Source: Bradyrhizobium sp. ORS 278
GTDB lineage: Bacteria > Pseudomonadota > Alphaproteobacteria > Rhizobiales > Xanthobacteraceae
Assembly (NCBI RefSeq): GCF_000026145.1
Contig: NC_009445.1
Location: forward strand, 7,253,001-7,317,000
Reading direction: 5' to 3'
Length of the DNA stretch: 64,000 bases
Shown here: positions 24,019-32,908 of the stretch, one piece after another
How the letters are laid out: every line of letters begins with the position of its first letter
How positions within the stretch are numbered: the first letter of the stretch is position 1
Notes under the pieces: model-generated
What the model was told of the DNA's origin: nothing
Database searches by the model: none
What the model saw: the letters and a program-made list of their open reading frames with translations, nothing else
Program-made: the position numbers and the translations under genes

Positions 24019-25743
24019 TTGAGTTTCCAGTATTTCGCCGGCGCCGCCTGCCGCGCATTCACGGCCCGCAAGGACGGTCCTTCGCTGTACGACGTCTGCG
24101 ATCCGATTCTGCGTCAGCCAGGCCGAGGCGACCCGCATCTCGCCAAATTCTACCGGACCGCGCTCGGCAACCCCGCGTTGCGCGCCCTGCTGCGCCGCGC
24201 CGGCCTGCCGGAACTCAACGATCCCGGCCGCCTCAATGCGCTGCGCCAGTCGCTGGTTCTCGCCCGCGACAATCCGACGCCGGACTGGGACGAGGTCGGC
24301 CGCCCGATCGCCGAACTGGTCGACAGCGTCGCGCTGCATCACCCGATGCCGCCGCGCCGAACTGCACCGGTCGCGATGCCGCAGGTCGGCGAGATCGACC
24401 GGGTGATCCGGGCCTGCGGCGCCGACCTGCTCGGCTCCTACGCCCGCAACGGTTTTCTGCCGACCTACGCAGCCTTCAATCTGATCGGCGATCCCGACAT
24501 GAGCGGCCGCGAGGTGCTGATGGCGCTGCGGGGGCTCGATGCGCGCGGCTACAAGAACTCGACCTTGCTGTTCAACCTCGCCCGCGTCTTCATCGCGCGC
24601 TCGCCGGCGGCGGCGGTGATCAATCCGCCGTGGCGTGGCATCGCCGAGCCGATGTGGGAGCCGGTGCAGATCCGCCACCGCTCGGCCTATTACGACGCGT
24701 TCTTCATCGAGGCGCTGCTGAGCTATCTCGAGACCGGTCTCGCTTCATCCGACCAGGCGACAGCGGCGCGCGCAGCGGTGTCGGCGATGGTCGAGTTCTG
24801 CCTCAAGACCAGCCGCGAGGAGGTGCGCGGCGCCGACGGCAACAGCTACAATGTCGTCACCGCGCTGGCGCCGCACCCGCACCCGCGGTTCTCGCGCTTC
24901 TTCACCCAGATCAAGCAGGACCTCGGCTTCGGCGTCTACGTGCCCGATTGCGACACGACGGCGTGCTCTTTCTCGGCAGCGACCCAGGCCGGCTCGGACG
25001 ATCCGATTCTCAGCCAGCCGCTGGTCGATTTCTACGCCGGCTACCAGGTGCGCGCCGGCGGCAACGAGCCGCGCGTGACCGTACCGATCAACGACAACAT
25101 CGATTATGAAGGCGGCGTGGCGACCTGGATCGACAGCCTGGCCGGCGAGCGGCCCTATGGCAACGATCTCGACCCGACGCTGAACCTGGACGTGCTCGAA
25201 GTGTCGTTCCGCAATCTCGCGCGCTGGCAGATCCTGGAGACGCAGGCGCGACTCGCGTTTGTCAGGCGCATCGTCGGCTTCCAGCTGCGGCTGGTGACGA
25301 GCGGCGCCTTCGCCGATCCGCGCTCGCACATCTATTATCTGCCGGAGCTGTACTGCGCCTATTTCGGCCGCTGCTATCACGCCTTCATGGCGCTGCCACC
25401 GGCGGAGCGCCAGGCGATCGATCCCGACGGCGCGTTCGAGCTGATCCGCCTGCGCGTGCTCGCCTATGTCGAGGAGGAGCTGGTCGGCCGGGAGATGAAC
25501 CCGTTCGACGCCGCGCTGGCGCTGATCGCGCTCGGCCATCTCGGCGGCAATACCGCGAGCTTCGCGCCAGCCGTGCATTGCATCGTCACGAGCTTCGGCG
25601 AAGGCGGCCGGCGGCACCCGTATCGCGCCTATGAATGGAACAAGATGAAGACGCCCACCCGCATCCTTGTCGGCGGCCCCGAGGTGACGTCGGCCTTCGT
25701 GCTGATGGGGCTGGCGCTGGCGCGGCGAGTTGGCATGGGGTGA
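24019..25743 (+). CDS. Protein resembling class II terpene-cyclase alpha/alpha-barrel domains; function unknown
   Basis: A 574-residue soluble protein without signal peptide. I do not recognise a named family, but it has a DCDTTA motif (D310-T314) set in GVYVPDCDTTACSFSAA. This looks like the DxDD(T)A protonation motif of squalene-hopene and class II diterpene cyclases. Later blocks (SHIYYLPELYCAYFGR, NPFDAALALIALGHLGG, and a final GGPEVTSAFVLMGLAL) resemble repeat helices of the same alpha/alpha toroid. The apparent start is TTG at 24019; no better start is in frame. The gene stands alone. Whether it is an enzyme is unknown; structure prediction would be informative. Confidence 0.7.
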   Translation: MSFQYFAGAACRAFTARKDGPSLYDVCDPILRQPGRGDPHLAKFYRTALGNPALRALLRRAGLPELNDPGRLNALRQSLVLARDNPTPDWDEVGRPIAELVDSVALHHPMPPRRTAPVAMPQVGEIDRVIRACGADLLGSYARNGFLPTYAAFNLIGDPDMSGREVLMALRGLDARGYKNSTLLFNLARVFIARSPAAAVINPPWRGIAEPMWEPVQIRHRSAYYDAFFIEALLSYLETGLASSDQATAARAAVSAMVEFCLKTSREEVRGADGNSYNVVTALAPHPHPRFSRFFTQIKQDLGFGVYVPDCDTTACSFSAATQAGSDDPILSQPLVDFYAGYQVRAGGNEPRVTVPINDNIDYEGGVATWIDSLAGERPYGNDLDPTLNLDVLEVSFRNLARWQILETQARLAFVRRIVGFQLRLVTSGAFADPRSHIYYLPELYCAYFGRCYHAFMALPPAERQAIDPDGAFELIRLRVLAYVEEELVGREMNPFDAALALIALGHLGGNTASFAPAVHCIVTSFGEGGRRHPYRAYEWNKMKTPTRILVGGPEVTSAFVLMGLALARRVGMG

Positions 25744-25959
25744 TGGAACGAGGTTTCGCGGCGATCGCGGTCGACTCCCCTCCCCCTTGCGGTGAGGGGA
25801 GCGCACCGCCGTTGCGGGCAACAGGTCCGCTTTCCCGACTTATCAGCCTCACCATCGCGTGAAGTTGAGCAAACCAGGTTATCAGCGCGCTGGAACAACT
25901 GACCGATCCGCCGCACAATCGCGGACATTGCCCATCCCAAGGATGACCCGCGCCCGTTC

Positions 25960-26685
25960 ATGACGATGAAACCCGCCATCCTCGCGCTGCTGTTGCTGCT
26001 GCCCAGCGTTGCGTCCGCCGCCGACATCACCGGTATCGCCAAGGTCCGCGAAGCCGACAGCGTGGTGATCGGCACGACGCGCGTCCGGCTTGGCGGCATC
26101 GATGCGCCGTCGGTCGATCAGCTGTGCCTCAACCAGCAGGGCGAGCGCTGGACCTGCGGCGCGGCGGCGCGGGACGAACTGATCAAGCATGCCGACGGCA
26201 AGAGCTGGGTGTGTCATCCGCGCTCGATCGACCGGCGCGGCCGGCAGGTGGCGCGCTGCGACGTGGACGGCGAGGATATCCAGAAATGGCTGGTGCGGAG
26301 CGGCTGGGCGCTGGCCTATCGCACGGTCTCGCACGACTACGAGCCGGATGAAGCGGAGGCGCGCGCCGCCAAGGCCGGGATGTGGCAGGGCGCGTTCATC
26401 GCGCCATGGGACTGGCGGGTGCGTAACAAGAAGACCACCATCCTCGGCGCCACCAAGCCGCCGGAGGGCGCCCGCAACATCCTGCTCGCCTCGGCCTCCG
26501 GGCCGGTCGCGCCCTCGCCGGACTGCACCATCAAGGGCAATGTCAACGGCGCCGGCGAGTGCATCTATCACACGCCGAAGAGCCGCTGGTACGCGCAGAT
26601 CAAGATGCACGTCGCCAAGGGCACGCGCTGGTTCTGCTCGGTCGAAGAGGCCGAGGCGGCCGGCTGCCGCGAGACCCGCCGCTAG
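25960..26685 (+). CDS. Secreted staphylococcal-nuclease-like protein with sunset domain
   Basis: A 241-residue protein with a signal peptide (ILALLLLLPSVASAA), an SNase-like domain (about 22-155) and a C-terminal sunset domain (about 180-238, KGNVNGAGECIYHTP, RWFCSVEEAEAAGCR). In the nuclease domain the calcium aspartates seem kept (EADSVV, GIDAP) and so are the arginines (RVRLGG, DRRGRQ). The catalytic Glu expected directly after GIDAP is Ser51 (GIDAPS). The enzyme may therefore be weak or inactive as a nuclease. It stands alone before the aminotransferase gene; a GC hairpin follows it at 26761. Confidence 0.85.
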   Translation: MTMKPAILALLLLLPSVASAADITGIAKVREADSVVIGTTRVRLGGIDAPSVDQLCLNQQGERWTCGAAARDELIKHADGKSWVCHPRSIDRRGRQVARCDVDGEDIQKWLVRSGWALAYRTVSHDYEPDEAEARAAKAGMWQGAFIAPWDWRVRNKKTTILGATKPPEGARNILLASASGPVAPSPDCTIKGNVNGAGECIYHTPKSRWYAQIKMHVAKGTRWFCSVEEAEAAGCRETRR

Positions 26686-26760
26686 GCTGGCCCGCCGGGG
26701 CATGCCAGCTCCCCGGCTTGCCCGGCTTTCCTTCTGCCGCCGTGCCACGTAAAACCATCA

Positions 26761-26787
26761 GCGGGCTCGCCCTGCGCGGGAGCCCGC
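26761..26787. terminator. GC hairpin after the nuclease-like gene
   Basis: Arms GCGGGCTC and GAGCCCGC with an 11-base loop lie 75 bases after the nuclease-like stop and 53 before the aminotransferase start. There is no T-run, so it is a weak terminator candidate or a leader stem-loop. Confidence 0.3.
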
Positions 26788-26839
26788 CACCCCAATCGCA
26801 AGACCACATCGCCCAAATCATTCGCCAAGGACACTGACA

Positions 26840-28027
26840 ATGACCGTTCGCGCGGGCCGGGAGTTTCTGGCCATCCCGGGACCCACCACGATGCCCGACG
26901 AGGTGCTTCAGGCGATGCACCGCCCGGCGCTGGACATCTACTCCAGGCAGATGGTGGAGCTGACCGACGGCATCCTGTCCGACCTCGGGCGGCTGTTCGC
27001 GACCAAGGGCAAGACCTACATCTACATCGCCAACGGCCATGGCGCCTGGGAGGCCGTGCTCTCGAACGTGCTGTCGCGCGGCGACAAGGTTCTGGTGCTG
27101 GAGAGCGGGCGCTTCGCGGTGGGCTGGGGCCATGCGGCGAAAGCGATGGGTGCCGAGGTCGAAGTGCTGCGCGGCGACTGGCGGCGCGCGGTGCGCCCGG
27201 CCGAGGTCGAGGCGCGGCTTCGCGCCGACAAGGAACATACGATCAAGGCCATCGTGGTGGCGCAGATCGACACCGCCTCGGGTGTCGTCAACGACGTCGA
27301 GGCGATCGGCCGCGCAATCCGGGCGAGCGGTCACCCGGCGCTCTACATGGTCGACACCGTGGCCTCGCTCGGCTGCATGCCGTTCGAAATGGACGCCTGG
27401 CACATCGACGTCGCGATGTCCGGCTCGCAGAAGGGCCTGATGACGCCGCCCGGCCTCGGCTTCGTCGCGGCGAACGCGCGCGCGCTCGAGGTGCACAAGC
27501 GCGCCAACATGCGCACGCCGTATTGGGATTGGAGCGAGCGCGAGGGCACCGAGCATTATCGTAAATATGGCGGCACCGCGCCGGTGCATCTGTTGTTCGC
27601 GCTGCGCCAGGCCATGGACATGCTGTTCGCCGAAGGCCTGCCGCATGCGTTCCGCCGGCATCAATTGCTCGGCGAGGCCGTGCGCCGCGCGGTCGCCAAG
27701 TGGAGCGAGGGCCAGGTGATCGGCTTCAACATCGAGGACGCCACCGAGCGCTCCAACACGGTGACCACCGTGCTGGTCGGCGAAGGCTATGATCCGGCCG
27801 TGCTGCAGGCCTACTGCAAGGAGCAGTGCGGCGTGGTGCTCGGCACCGGGATCGGCGATCTCAGCGGCAAGGCCTTCCGCATCGCCCATATGGGGCATGT
27901 CAACGCGCCGATGGTGCTGGGCACGCTCGGCGTGATCGAAATGGCCCTCGTGGCGTTGAAGATCCCGCATGGCCGCGGCGGCCTGGATGCAGCGATCCAA
28001 TGGCTCGGCGAGAGTGTGACCGCATAA
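26840..28027 (+). CDS. Class V PLP aminotransferase, serine/alanine-glyoxylate type
   Basis: A 395-residue fold-type I aminotransferase. The PLP lysine lies in MSGSQKGLMTPPG (K198), the phosphate-side blocks are NGHGAWEAVLSNVL and VDTVASLGCMPFEMD, and the family start FLAIPGPTTMP is present. This matches serine-glyoxylate or alanine-glyoxylate aminotransferases, which make glycine from glyoxylate in C1 and photorespiratory-type metabolism. AAGGA precedes the ATG by eight bases. Oligopeptidase B follows after only eight bases, with its own AAGGA, so the two are probably co-transcribed. No serine-cycle genes are in view, so the amino donor is open. Confidence 0.9.
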   Translation: MTVRAGREFLAIPGPTTMPDEVLQAMHRPALDIYSRQMVELTDGILSDLGRLFATKGKTYIYIANGHGAWEAVLSNVLSRGDKVLVLESGRFAVGWGHAAKAMGAEVEVLRGDWRRAVRPAEVEARLRADKEHTIKAIVVAQIDTASGVVNDVEAIGRAIRASGHPALYMVDTVASLGCMPFEMDAWHIDVAMSGSQKGLMTPPGLGFVAANARALEVHKRANMRTPYWDWSEREGTEHYRKYGGTAPVHLLFALRQAMDMLFAEGLPHAFRRHQLLGEAVRRAVAKWSEGQVIGFNIEDATERSNTVTTVLVGEGYDPAVLQAYCKEQCGVVLGTGIGDLSGKAFRIAHMGHVNAPMVLGTLGVIEMALVALKIPHGRGGLDAAIQWLGESVTA

Positions 28028-28035
28028 GGACCGAC

Positions 28036-30135
28036 ATGACCGACAGCAGCACCAAGGCGCCGGTGGCGCCACGCCGTCCGTATTCTTTCACCCGCCACGG
28101 CATCACCGTGCAGGACGATTACGCCTGGCTGAAGGATGAGCGCTGGCAGGAGGTGCTGCACGATCCCAGGCTGCTCGACGCGGATATTCGCGCCTATCTC
28201 GAGGCCGAGAACGGATATGCCGAGTCCGTGCTCGGCCACACCGCGCCCCTGCAAAAGACAATCGTGGCGGAGATGCGCGGCCGCATCAAGGAAGACGACT
28301 CCTCGGTGCCGTCGCCGGACGGTCCCTATGCCTATTTCCGCAAGTATCGCGAGGGCGGCCAGCACGAATTGTTCTGCCGCACGCTGCGCCATGGCGGCGC
28401 GGAAACCATCGGGCTCGACGGCGATGCGCTGGCGCGCGGCCACGACTACTTCAAGTTCGGCGGCAGCCGGCATTCGCATGACCACAAGCTCGTGGCGTGG
28501 AGCGCCGACACCAAGGGCTCGGAATATTTCACCATCCGCGTCCGCGACTGGGACAGCGGCGACGAGCTCGCCGATGTCGTCGAGGAGACCGACGGCGGCG
28601 TGGTGTGGTCGCGCGACTGCAAGAGCTTCTTCTACGTCAAGCTCGACGACAACCACCGGCCGATGCAGGTCTGGCGCCACAAGCTCGGCACCAAGCAGGC
28701 CGACGACGTGCTGGTCTACGAGGAGAAGGACACTGGCTGGTTCACGCATGTGCACGAGTCGACCTCCGGCCGGTTCTGCGTCATCGCGGGCGGCGATCAT
28801 GAGACGTCGGAGCAGCGGCTGATCGATCTCGATGCGCCCGAAGCGCCGCCGCGGCTCGTCGCCGCGCGCGAGAATGGCGTGCAATACTCGATCGCGGATC
28901 GCGGCAACGAGCTGTTCATCCTGACCAATGCCGACGGCGCGATCGACTTCAAGATCGTGACGGCGCCGCTGGCGGCGCCCGAGCGCGCCAATTGGCGCGA
29001 CTTCATCCCGCATCGCGCCGGCATCTACGTGCTCGATCACGATCTGTATTCAGGCCATCTGGTGCGGCTGGAGCGCGCCAATGCGCTGCCGTCGATCGTG
29101 ATCCGCGACCTCACATCAGGCGAAGAGCACGCGATCGCCTTCGCCGAGGGCGCCTATTCGCTGGATGCGATGGGATCCTACGAGTTCGACACCACCAACC
29201 TGCGCTTTGCCTATTCGTCGATGACCACGCCGTCGGAGGTGTGGGACTACGACATGGTCACGCGCGCAAAGACCTTGCGCAAGCGCCAGGAGATTCCATC
29301 GGGGCACAATCCGGCGGACTACGTCACGACGCGCATCATGGCCAGGGCGGAGGACGGTGCCGAGGTGCCGGTGTCGCTGCTGCACCGGCGCGACTTCAAG
29401 GCCGACGGCTCGGCGCCGCTGCTGCTCTACGGTTACGGCTCCTACGGCCACGCGATGCCGGCGTCGTTCTCCGCCAACCGGCTGTCGCTTGTCGATCGCG
29501 GCTTCGTCTATGCCATCGCGCATATCCGCGGCGGCACCGACAAGGGCTGGGGCTGGTATCTCGAAGGCAAGCGCGAGAAGAAGACCAACAGCTTTGACGA
29601 TTTCGCGGCCTGCGCCCGCGCGCTGATCGCGGCAAACTACACCAGCGCGAAGCGCATCGTCGGCCATGGCGGCAGCGCCGGCGGCATGCTGATGGGCGCG
29701 GTCGCCAATCGCTCGGGCGAATTGTTCGCCGGCATCGTCGCCGAGGTGCCGTTCGTCGACGTGCTCAACACGATGCTCGACGACACCCTGCCGCTGACGC
29801 CGCCCGAATGGCCCGAATGGGGCAACCCGATCGAGAGCGAAAAGGATTTCCGTACGATCCTGTCCTACTCGCCTTATGACAACGTCGCCGCCAAGCACTA
29901 TCCCGCGATCCTCGCGATGGCCGGCCTCACCGACCCGCGCGTCACCTATTGGGAGCCCGCGAAATGGATCGCGCGGCTGCGCGCGACGATGACATCAGGC
30001 GGCCCGGTGGTGTTGCGCACCAACATGGGCGCCGGCCACGGCGGCGCCTCCGGCCGCTTCAACCGGCTGGACGAAGTCGCGATCGTCTATGCGTTTGCGC
30101 TGTGGGCAGTGGGGATGGCGGACAGGACGGCATGA
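28036..30135 (+). CDS. ptrB: Oligopeptidase B (S9A serine peptidase)
   Basis: From the ATG at 28036 (AAGGA six bases before) the protein has 699 residues, the normal size of oligopeptidase B. An N-terminal propeller starts after the typical DDYAWLKDERW block. The C-terminal alpha/beta-hydrolase domain holds the triad: Ser547 in GHGGSAGGMLMGA, Asp633 in GLTDPRV and His668 in GAGHGGASGR. It cleaves short peptides after basic residues in the cytoplasm. No signal peptide is present. It follows the aminotransferase gene by eight bases. The open frame extends upstream to 27826 inside the aminotransferase gene and that part is a shadow. Confidence 0.94.
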   Translation: MTDSSTKAPVAPRRPYSFTRHGITVQDDYAWLKDERWQEVLHDPRLLDADIRAYLEAENGYAESVLGHTAPLQKTIVAEMRGRIKEDDSSVPSPDGPYAYFRKYREGGQHELFCRTLRHGGAETIGLDGDALARGHDYFKFGGSRHSHDHKLVAWSADTKGSEYFTIRVRDWDSGDELADVVEETDGGVVWSRDCKSFFYVKLDDNHRPMQVWRHKLGTKQADDVLVYEEKDTGWFTHVHESTSGRFCVIAGGDHETSEQRLIDLDAPEAPPRLVAARENGVQYSIADRGNELFILTNADGAIDFKIVTAPLAAPERANWRDFIPHRAGIYVLDHDLYSGHLVRLERANALPSIVIRDLTSGEEHAIAFAEGAYSLDAMGSYEFDTTNLRFAYSSMTTPSEVWDYDMVTRAKTLRKRQEIPSGHNPADYVTTRIMARAEDGAEVPVSLLHRRDFKADGSAPLLLYGYGSYGHAMPASFSANRLSLVDRGFVYAIAHIRGGTDKGWGWYLEGKREKKTNSFDDFAACARALIAANYTSAKRIVGHGGSAGGMLMGAVANRSGELFAGIVAEVPFVDVLNTMLDDTLPLTPPEWPEWGNPIESEKDFRTILSYSPYDNVAAKHYPAILAMAGLTDPRVTYWEPAKWIARLRATMTSGGPVVLRTNMGAGHGGASGRFNRLDEVAIVYAFALWAVGMADRTA

Positions 30136-30191
30136 GCGGCGACCGGCAAGCGTGAACTGATTGCCCGGCAGCTCACCGCATCAACGGTGTC

Positions 30192-30313
30192 GTCGTCCCG
30201 GCCTTGAGCCGGGACCCATAACCACCGTCGGTGGTTTGTGAGCTCGCTGGAGCTACGTCCTTCCCCACCACGCCACCCTGTGGCTATGGGTCCCGGCTCA
30301 AGGCCGGGACGAC
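30192..30313. repeat. Near-perfect 34-base-arm palindromic repeat
   Basis: The left arm 30192-30225 (GTCGTCCCGGCCTTGAGCCG then GGACCCATAACCAC) pairs with 30280-30313 with a single mismatch. The 54-base loop contains no gene. Same family as 3777-3929. It separates the convergent ptrB and RraA-like genes and could act as a two-way transcription stop. Confidence 0.75.
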
Positions 30314-30330
30314 AGCTGAGTGCGTGGCGA

Positions 30331-31050
30331 CTACCTGCCGTTCTTCGCGCGCCACGCCGCAAAGTCCGCTGGGGTCTGCGGATCGGTCGGCGGATAGAGA
30401 CCGAGGATAGAGCGTCCTTGCACCACCTGTTCGGCGACGAAATCCTCGAACGCGGTCATCTCGAAGGTCTCATCGGCGATCTCGTCGGCGATGCCGGCGG
30501 GGATGACGATGACGCCGTCGGAATCGCCGAGGATGACGTCGCCGGGAAACACCGGCGCGTCGCCGCAGGCGATCGGGCCGTTGATCTCGATGGCATGATG
30601 CAAGGTGAGATTGGTGGGCGCGCTCGGACGCTGATGAAACGCGGGAATGCCGAGCTTCGCGATCTCGGCGGAGTCGCGGAAGCCGCCATCGGTGACGACG
30701 CCGGCGACGCCGCGCTGCTGCAACCGGCTGACGAGAATCGCCCCTGCCGAGGCGGCGCGCGCGTCCTTGCGGCTGTCCATCACCAACACGGCGCCGGGCG
30801 GGCAGTCCTCGACAGCCTTGCGCTGCGGATGGCCGCGATCACGGAACACGTCGATCGTGTTGAGATCCTCGCGCGCCGGGATGTAGCGCAAGGTGAAGGC
30901 TTCGCCGACCATGGTCGGCTGCTGCGGGCTGAGCGGATGGACGTTCTGGATGCACTGAATGCGCAGGCCACGCTTGAACAGCGCGGTGGCAACGGTCGCC
31001 GTCGAGACGGTCTTGAGCTTGTTGCGGGTGGCGGTGCTGAGTTTGGTCAT
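30331..31050 (-). CDS. RraA-like / 4-hydroxy-4-methyl-2-oxoglutarate aldolase family protein
   Basis: From the ATG at 31050 the protein has 239 residues and the RraA fold signatures. These include TATVATALFKRG, GEAFTLRYIP, VLVMDSRKDARAASAGAIL, GVAGVVTDGGFRDS, PVFPGDVILGDSDGVIVIP and the final DFAAWRAKNGR. Proteins of this group are class II pyruvate aldolases or oxaloacetate decarboxylases rather than true RNase E regulators, using a divalent metal held near the DGGFRD block. The neighbouring IlvD-type dehydratase and ABC transporter suggest it cleaves a 2-keto-3-deoxy acid or similar. The gene is 121 bases after the dehydratase with a palindromic repeat between. The open frame extending to 31464 is not used. 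Confidence 0.88.
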   Translation of the reverse strand: MTKLSTATRNKLKTVSTATVATALFKRGLRIQCIQNVHPLSPQQPTMVGEAFTLRYIPAREDLNTIDVFRDRGHPQRKAVEDCPPGAVLVMDSRKDARAASAGAILVSRLQQRGVAGVVTDGGFRDSAEIAKLGIPAFHQRPSAPTNLTLHHAIEINGPIACGDAPVFPGDVILGDSDGVIVIPAGIADEIADETFEMTAFEDFVAEQVVQGRSILGLYPPTDPQTPADFAAWRAKNGR

Positions 31051-31070
31051 GTGATGCTCTCTCCGTTCGT

Positions 31071-31162
31071 CATTCCGGGACGCGCGGAGCGCGAGCCCGG
31101 AATCCATACTCCCGATCGTGGTTATGGATTCCGGGCTTTCCGCTCCGCGGCGTCCCGGAATG
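31071..31162. repeat. Palindromic intergenic repeat (CATTCCGGG type)
   Basis: The left arm begins CATTCCGGGACGC and ends CCCGGAATCCATA; the right arm starts TATGGATTCCGGG and ends GCGTCCCGGAATG. They pair over about 38 bases with a few mismatches. The element is inserted between two genes of one presumed operon (dehydratase and RraA-like), where it may lower expression of the last gene. Confidence 0.72.
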
Positions 31163-31171
31163 AGAGCTGAA

Positions 31172-32908
31172 CTAATAAATCGCCGGCTCGCCCACGGGCG
31201 CGCCGAAGCCGGTCTCGAGGAAGTCGAAGTCGCAGCCGTCATTGGCCTGCCTGATGTGGCGGGCGAACATCCAGCCATAGCCGCGCTCGAAGCGCGGTAC
31301 CGGCGGCGTCCAGGCGGCACGGCGGCGAGCCAGTTCATCTTCGGGCACATCGAGATTGATCGTACGAGCGGCAACGTCGAGCGTGATGAGATCGCCGTTG
31401 CGCACAAGCGCGAGGGGGCCGCCGATATAAGATTCAGGCGAGACGTGCAGGATGCAAGCGCCATAAGAGGTGCCGCTCATGCGCGCGTCCGACAGCCGCA
31501 CCATGTCGCGGACACCCTGCTTCACGAGCTTGGTCGGGATCGGGAGCATACCCCATTCCGGCATGCCGGGGCCGCCCTGCGGGCCGGCATTGCGCAGGAT
31601 CATGACGTGGTCGGCGGTGACGTCGAGGTCGGGATCGTCGATCGCCTTCTTCATCGACGGATAATCGTCGAACACCAGCGCCGGGCCGGTATGCTTGAGG
31701 AAGCGCGGATCACAAGCAGAGGGTTTGATGACGCAGCCGTCGGGGGCGAGGTTGCCCTTGAGCACGGCGAGCGCGCCCTCGCGATAGATCGGGTTCGACT
31801 GCGGCCGGATGACGTCGTCGTTATAGACGCCGGCGCCCTTGATGTTATCGCCGAGGGTGCGGCCGTTGACGGTGAGGCAGTCGAGATGGAGATGCTCCGT
31901 CATCCGGCTCATCAGACCGGGAAGCCCGCCGGCGTAGTAGAAGTCTTCCATCAGATAGGTGTCGCCGCTCGGCCGGACATTGGCGAGCACCGGCACCTTG
32001 CGGCTCGCCGCCTCGAAACCGTCGAGGCCGATATCGGCCCCGGCGCGGCGCGCCTGCGCGATCACGTGGATGATGGCGTTGGTCGAGCAGCCCATCGCCA
32101 TGGCGACTGCGATCGCGTTCTCGAACGCTTCGCGCGTCTGGATCTTCGACGGCGTCAGATCCTCCCACACCATCTCGACGATGCGACGGCCGCATTCCGA
32201 GCTCATGCGGATATGCTCGGCGTCAGCGGCGGGAATCGACGACGCACCCGGCAGGGTCATGCCGATCGCCTCGGCAATCGCCGTCATGGTCGACGCCGTG
32301 CCCATGGTCATGCAGGTGCCGTGGCTGCGGGCGATGCCCGCCTCCATCGCATTCCAGTCGGCATCCGACAGCTTGCCGGCGCGGCGCTCGTCCCAGTACT
32401 TCCAGGCGTCCGAGCCGGAGCCGAGCGTCTTGCCCTTCCAATTGCCGCGCAGCATCGGCCCGGCCGGGAGATAGATCGCCGGCAGGTTCATGCTGGTGGC
32501 GCCGAGCAGCAGCGCCGGCGTGGTCTTGTCGCAGCCGCCCATCAGCACGACGCCATCCACGGGATGGCTGCGCAGGAGCTCCTCGACGTCCATCGCCAAC
32601 ATGTTGCGATAGAGCATCGTGGTCGGCTTGAGCAGCGACTCCGACAGCGACAGCGCCGGCAGCTCGATCGGGAACCCGCCCGCCATCAGCACGCCGCGCT
32701 TCACGTCATCGACGCGCTGCTTGAAGTGCATGTGGCAGGGCTGTGCGTCCGACCAGGTGTTGACGATGGCGATCACCGGGCGGCCCTTCCACTCCTCCTG
32801 GGCATAGCCCATCTGCATCACCCGCGAACGGTGGCCGAACGAGCGGAGATCGTCGGGCGCGAACCAGCGCGCGCTGCGCAGCTGGTCGGGGGTCTTCTTG
32901 TTGCTCAT
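31172..32908 (-). CDS. IlvD/Edd-family dehydratase, L-arabinonate dehydratase-like
   Basis: From the ATG at 32908 the protein has 578 residues. Iron-sulfur cysteines lie in SDAQPCHMH, LMGGCDKTTPALL and SHGTCMTMGTAST, and the conserved C-terminal block is VRLSDARMSGTSYGACILH. It resembles the sugar-acid branch (L-arabinonate, D-xylonate dehydratases) more than the branched-chain enzyme, judged from SARWFAPDDLRSFGHRSR at the start and the 579-residue size class. It would dehydrate an aldonic acid to a 2-keto-3-deoxy acid in the cytoplasm. Its start overlaps the permease stop by four bases (ATGA). The frame extending to 33286 is a shadow of the permease. Confidence 0.88.
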   Translation of the reverse strand: MSNKKTPDQLRSARWFAPDDLRSFGHRSRVMQMGYAQEEWKGRPVIAIVNTWSDAQPCHMHFKQRVDDVKRGVLMAGGFPIELPALSLSESLLKPTTMLYRNMLAMDVEELLRSHPVDGVVLMGGCDKTTPALLLGATSMNLPAIYLPAGPMLRGNWKGKTLGSGSDAWKYWDERRAGKLSDADWNAMEAGIARSHGTCMTMGTASTMTAIAEAIGMTLPGASSIPAADAEHIRMSSECGRRIVEMVWEDLTPSKIQTREAFENAIAVAMAMGCSTNAIIHVIAQARRAGADIGLDGFEAASRKVPVLANVRPSGDTYLMEDFYYAGGLPGLMSRMTEHLHLDCLTVNGRTLGDNIKGAGVYNDDVIRPQSNPIYREGALAVLKGNLAPDGCVIKPSACDPRFLKHTGPALVFDDYPSMKKAIDDPDLDVTADHVMILRNAGPQGGPGMPEWGMLPIPTKLVKQGVRDMVRLSDARMSGTSYGACILHVSPESYIGGPLALVRNGDLITLDVAARTINLDVPEDELARRRAAWTPPVPRFERGYGWMFARHIRQANDGCDFDFLETGFGAPVGEPAIY

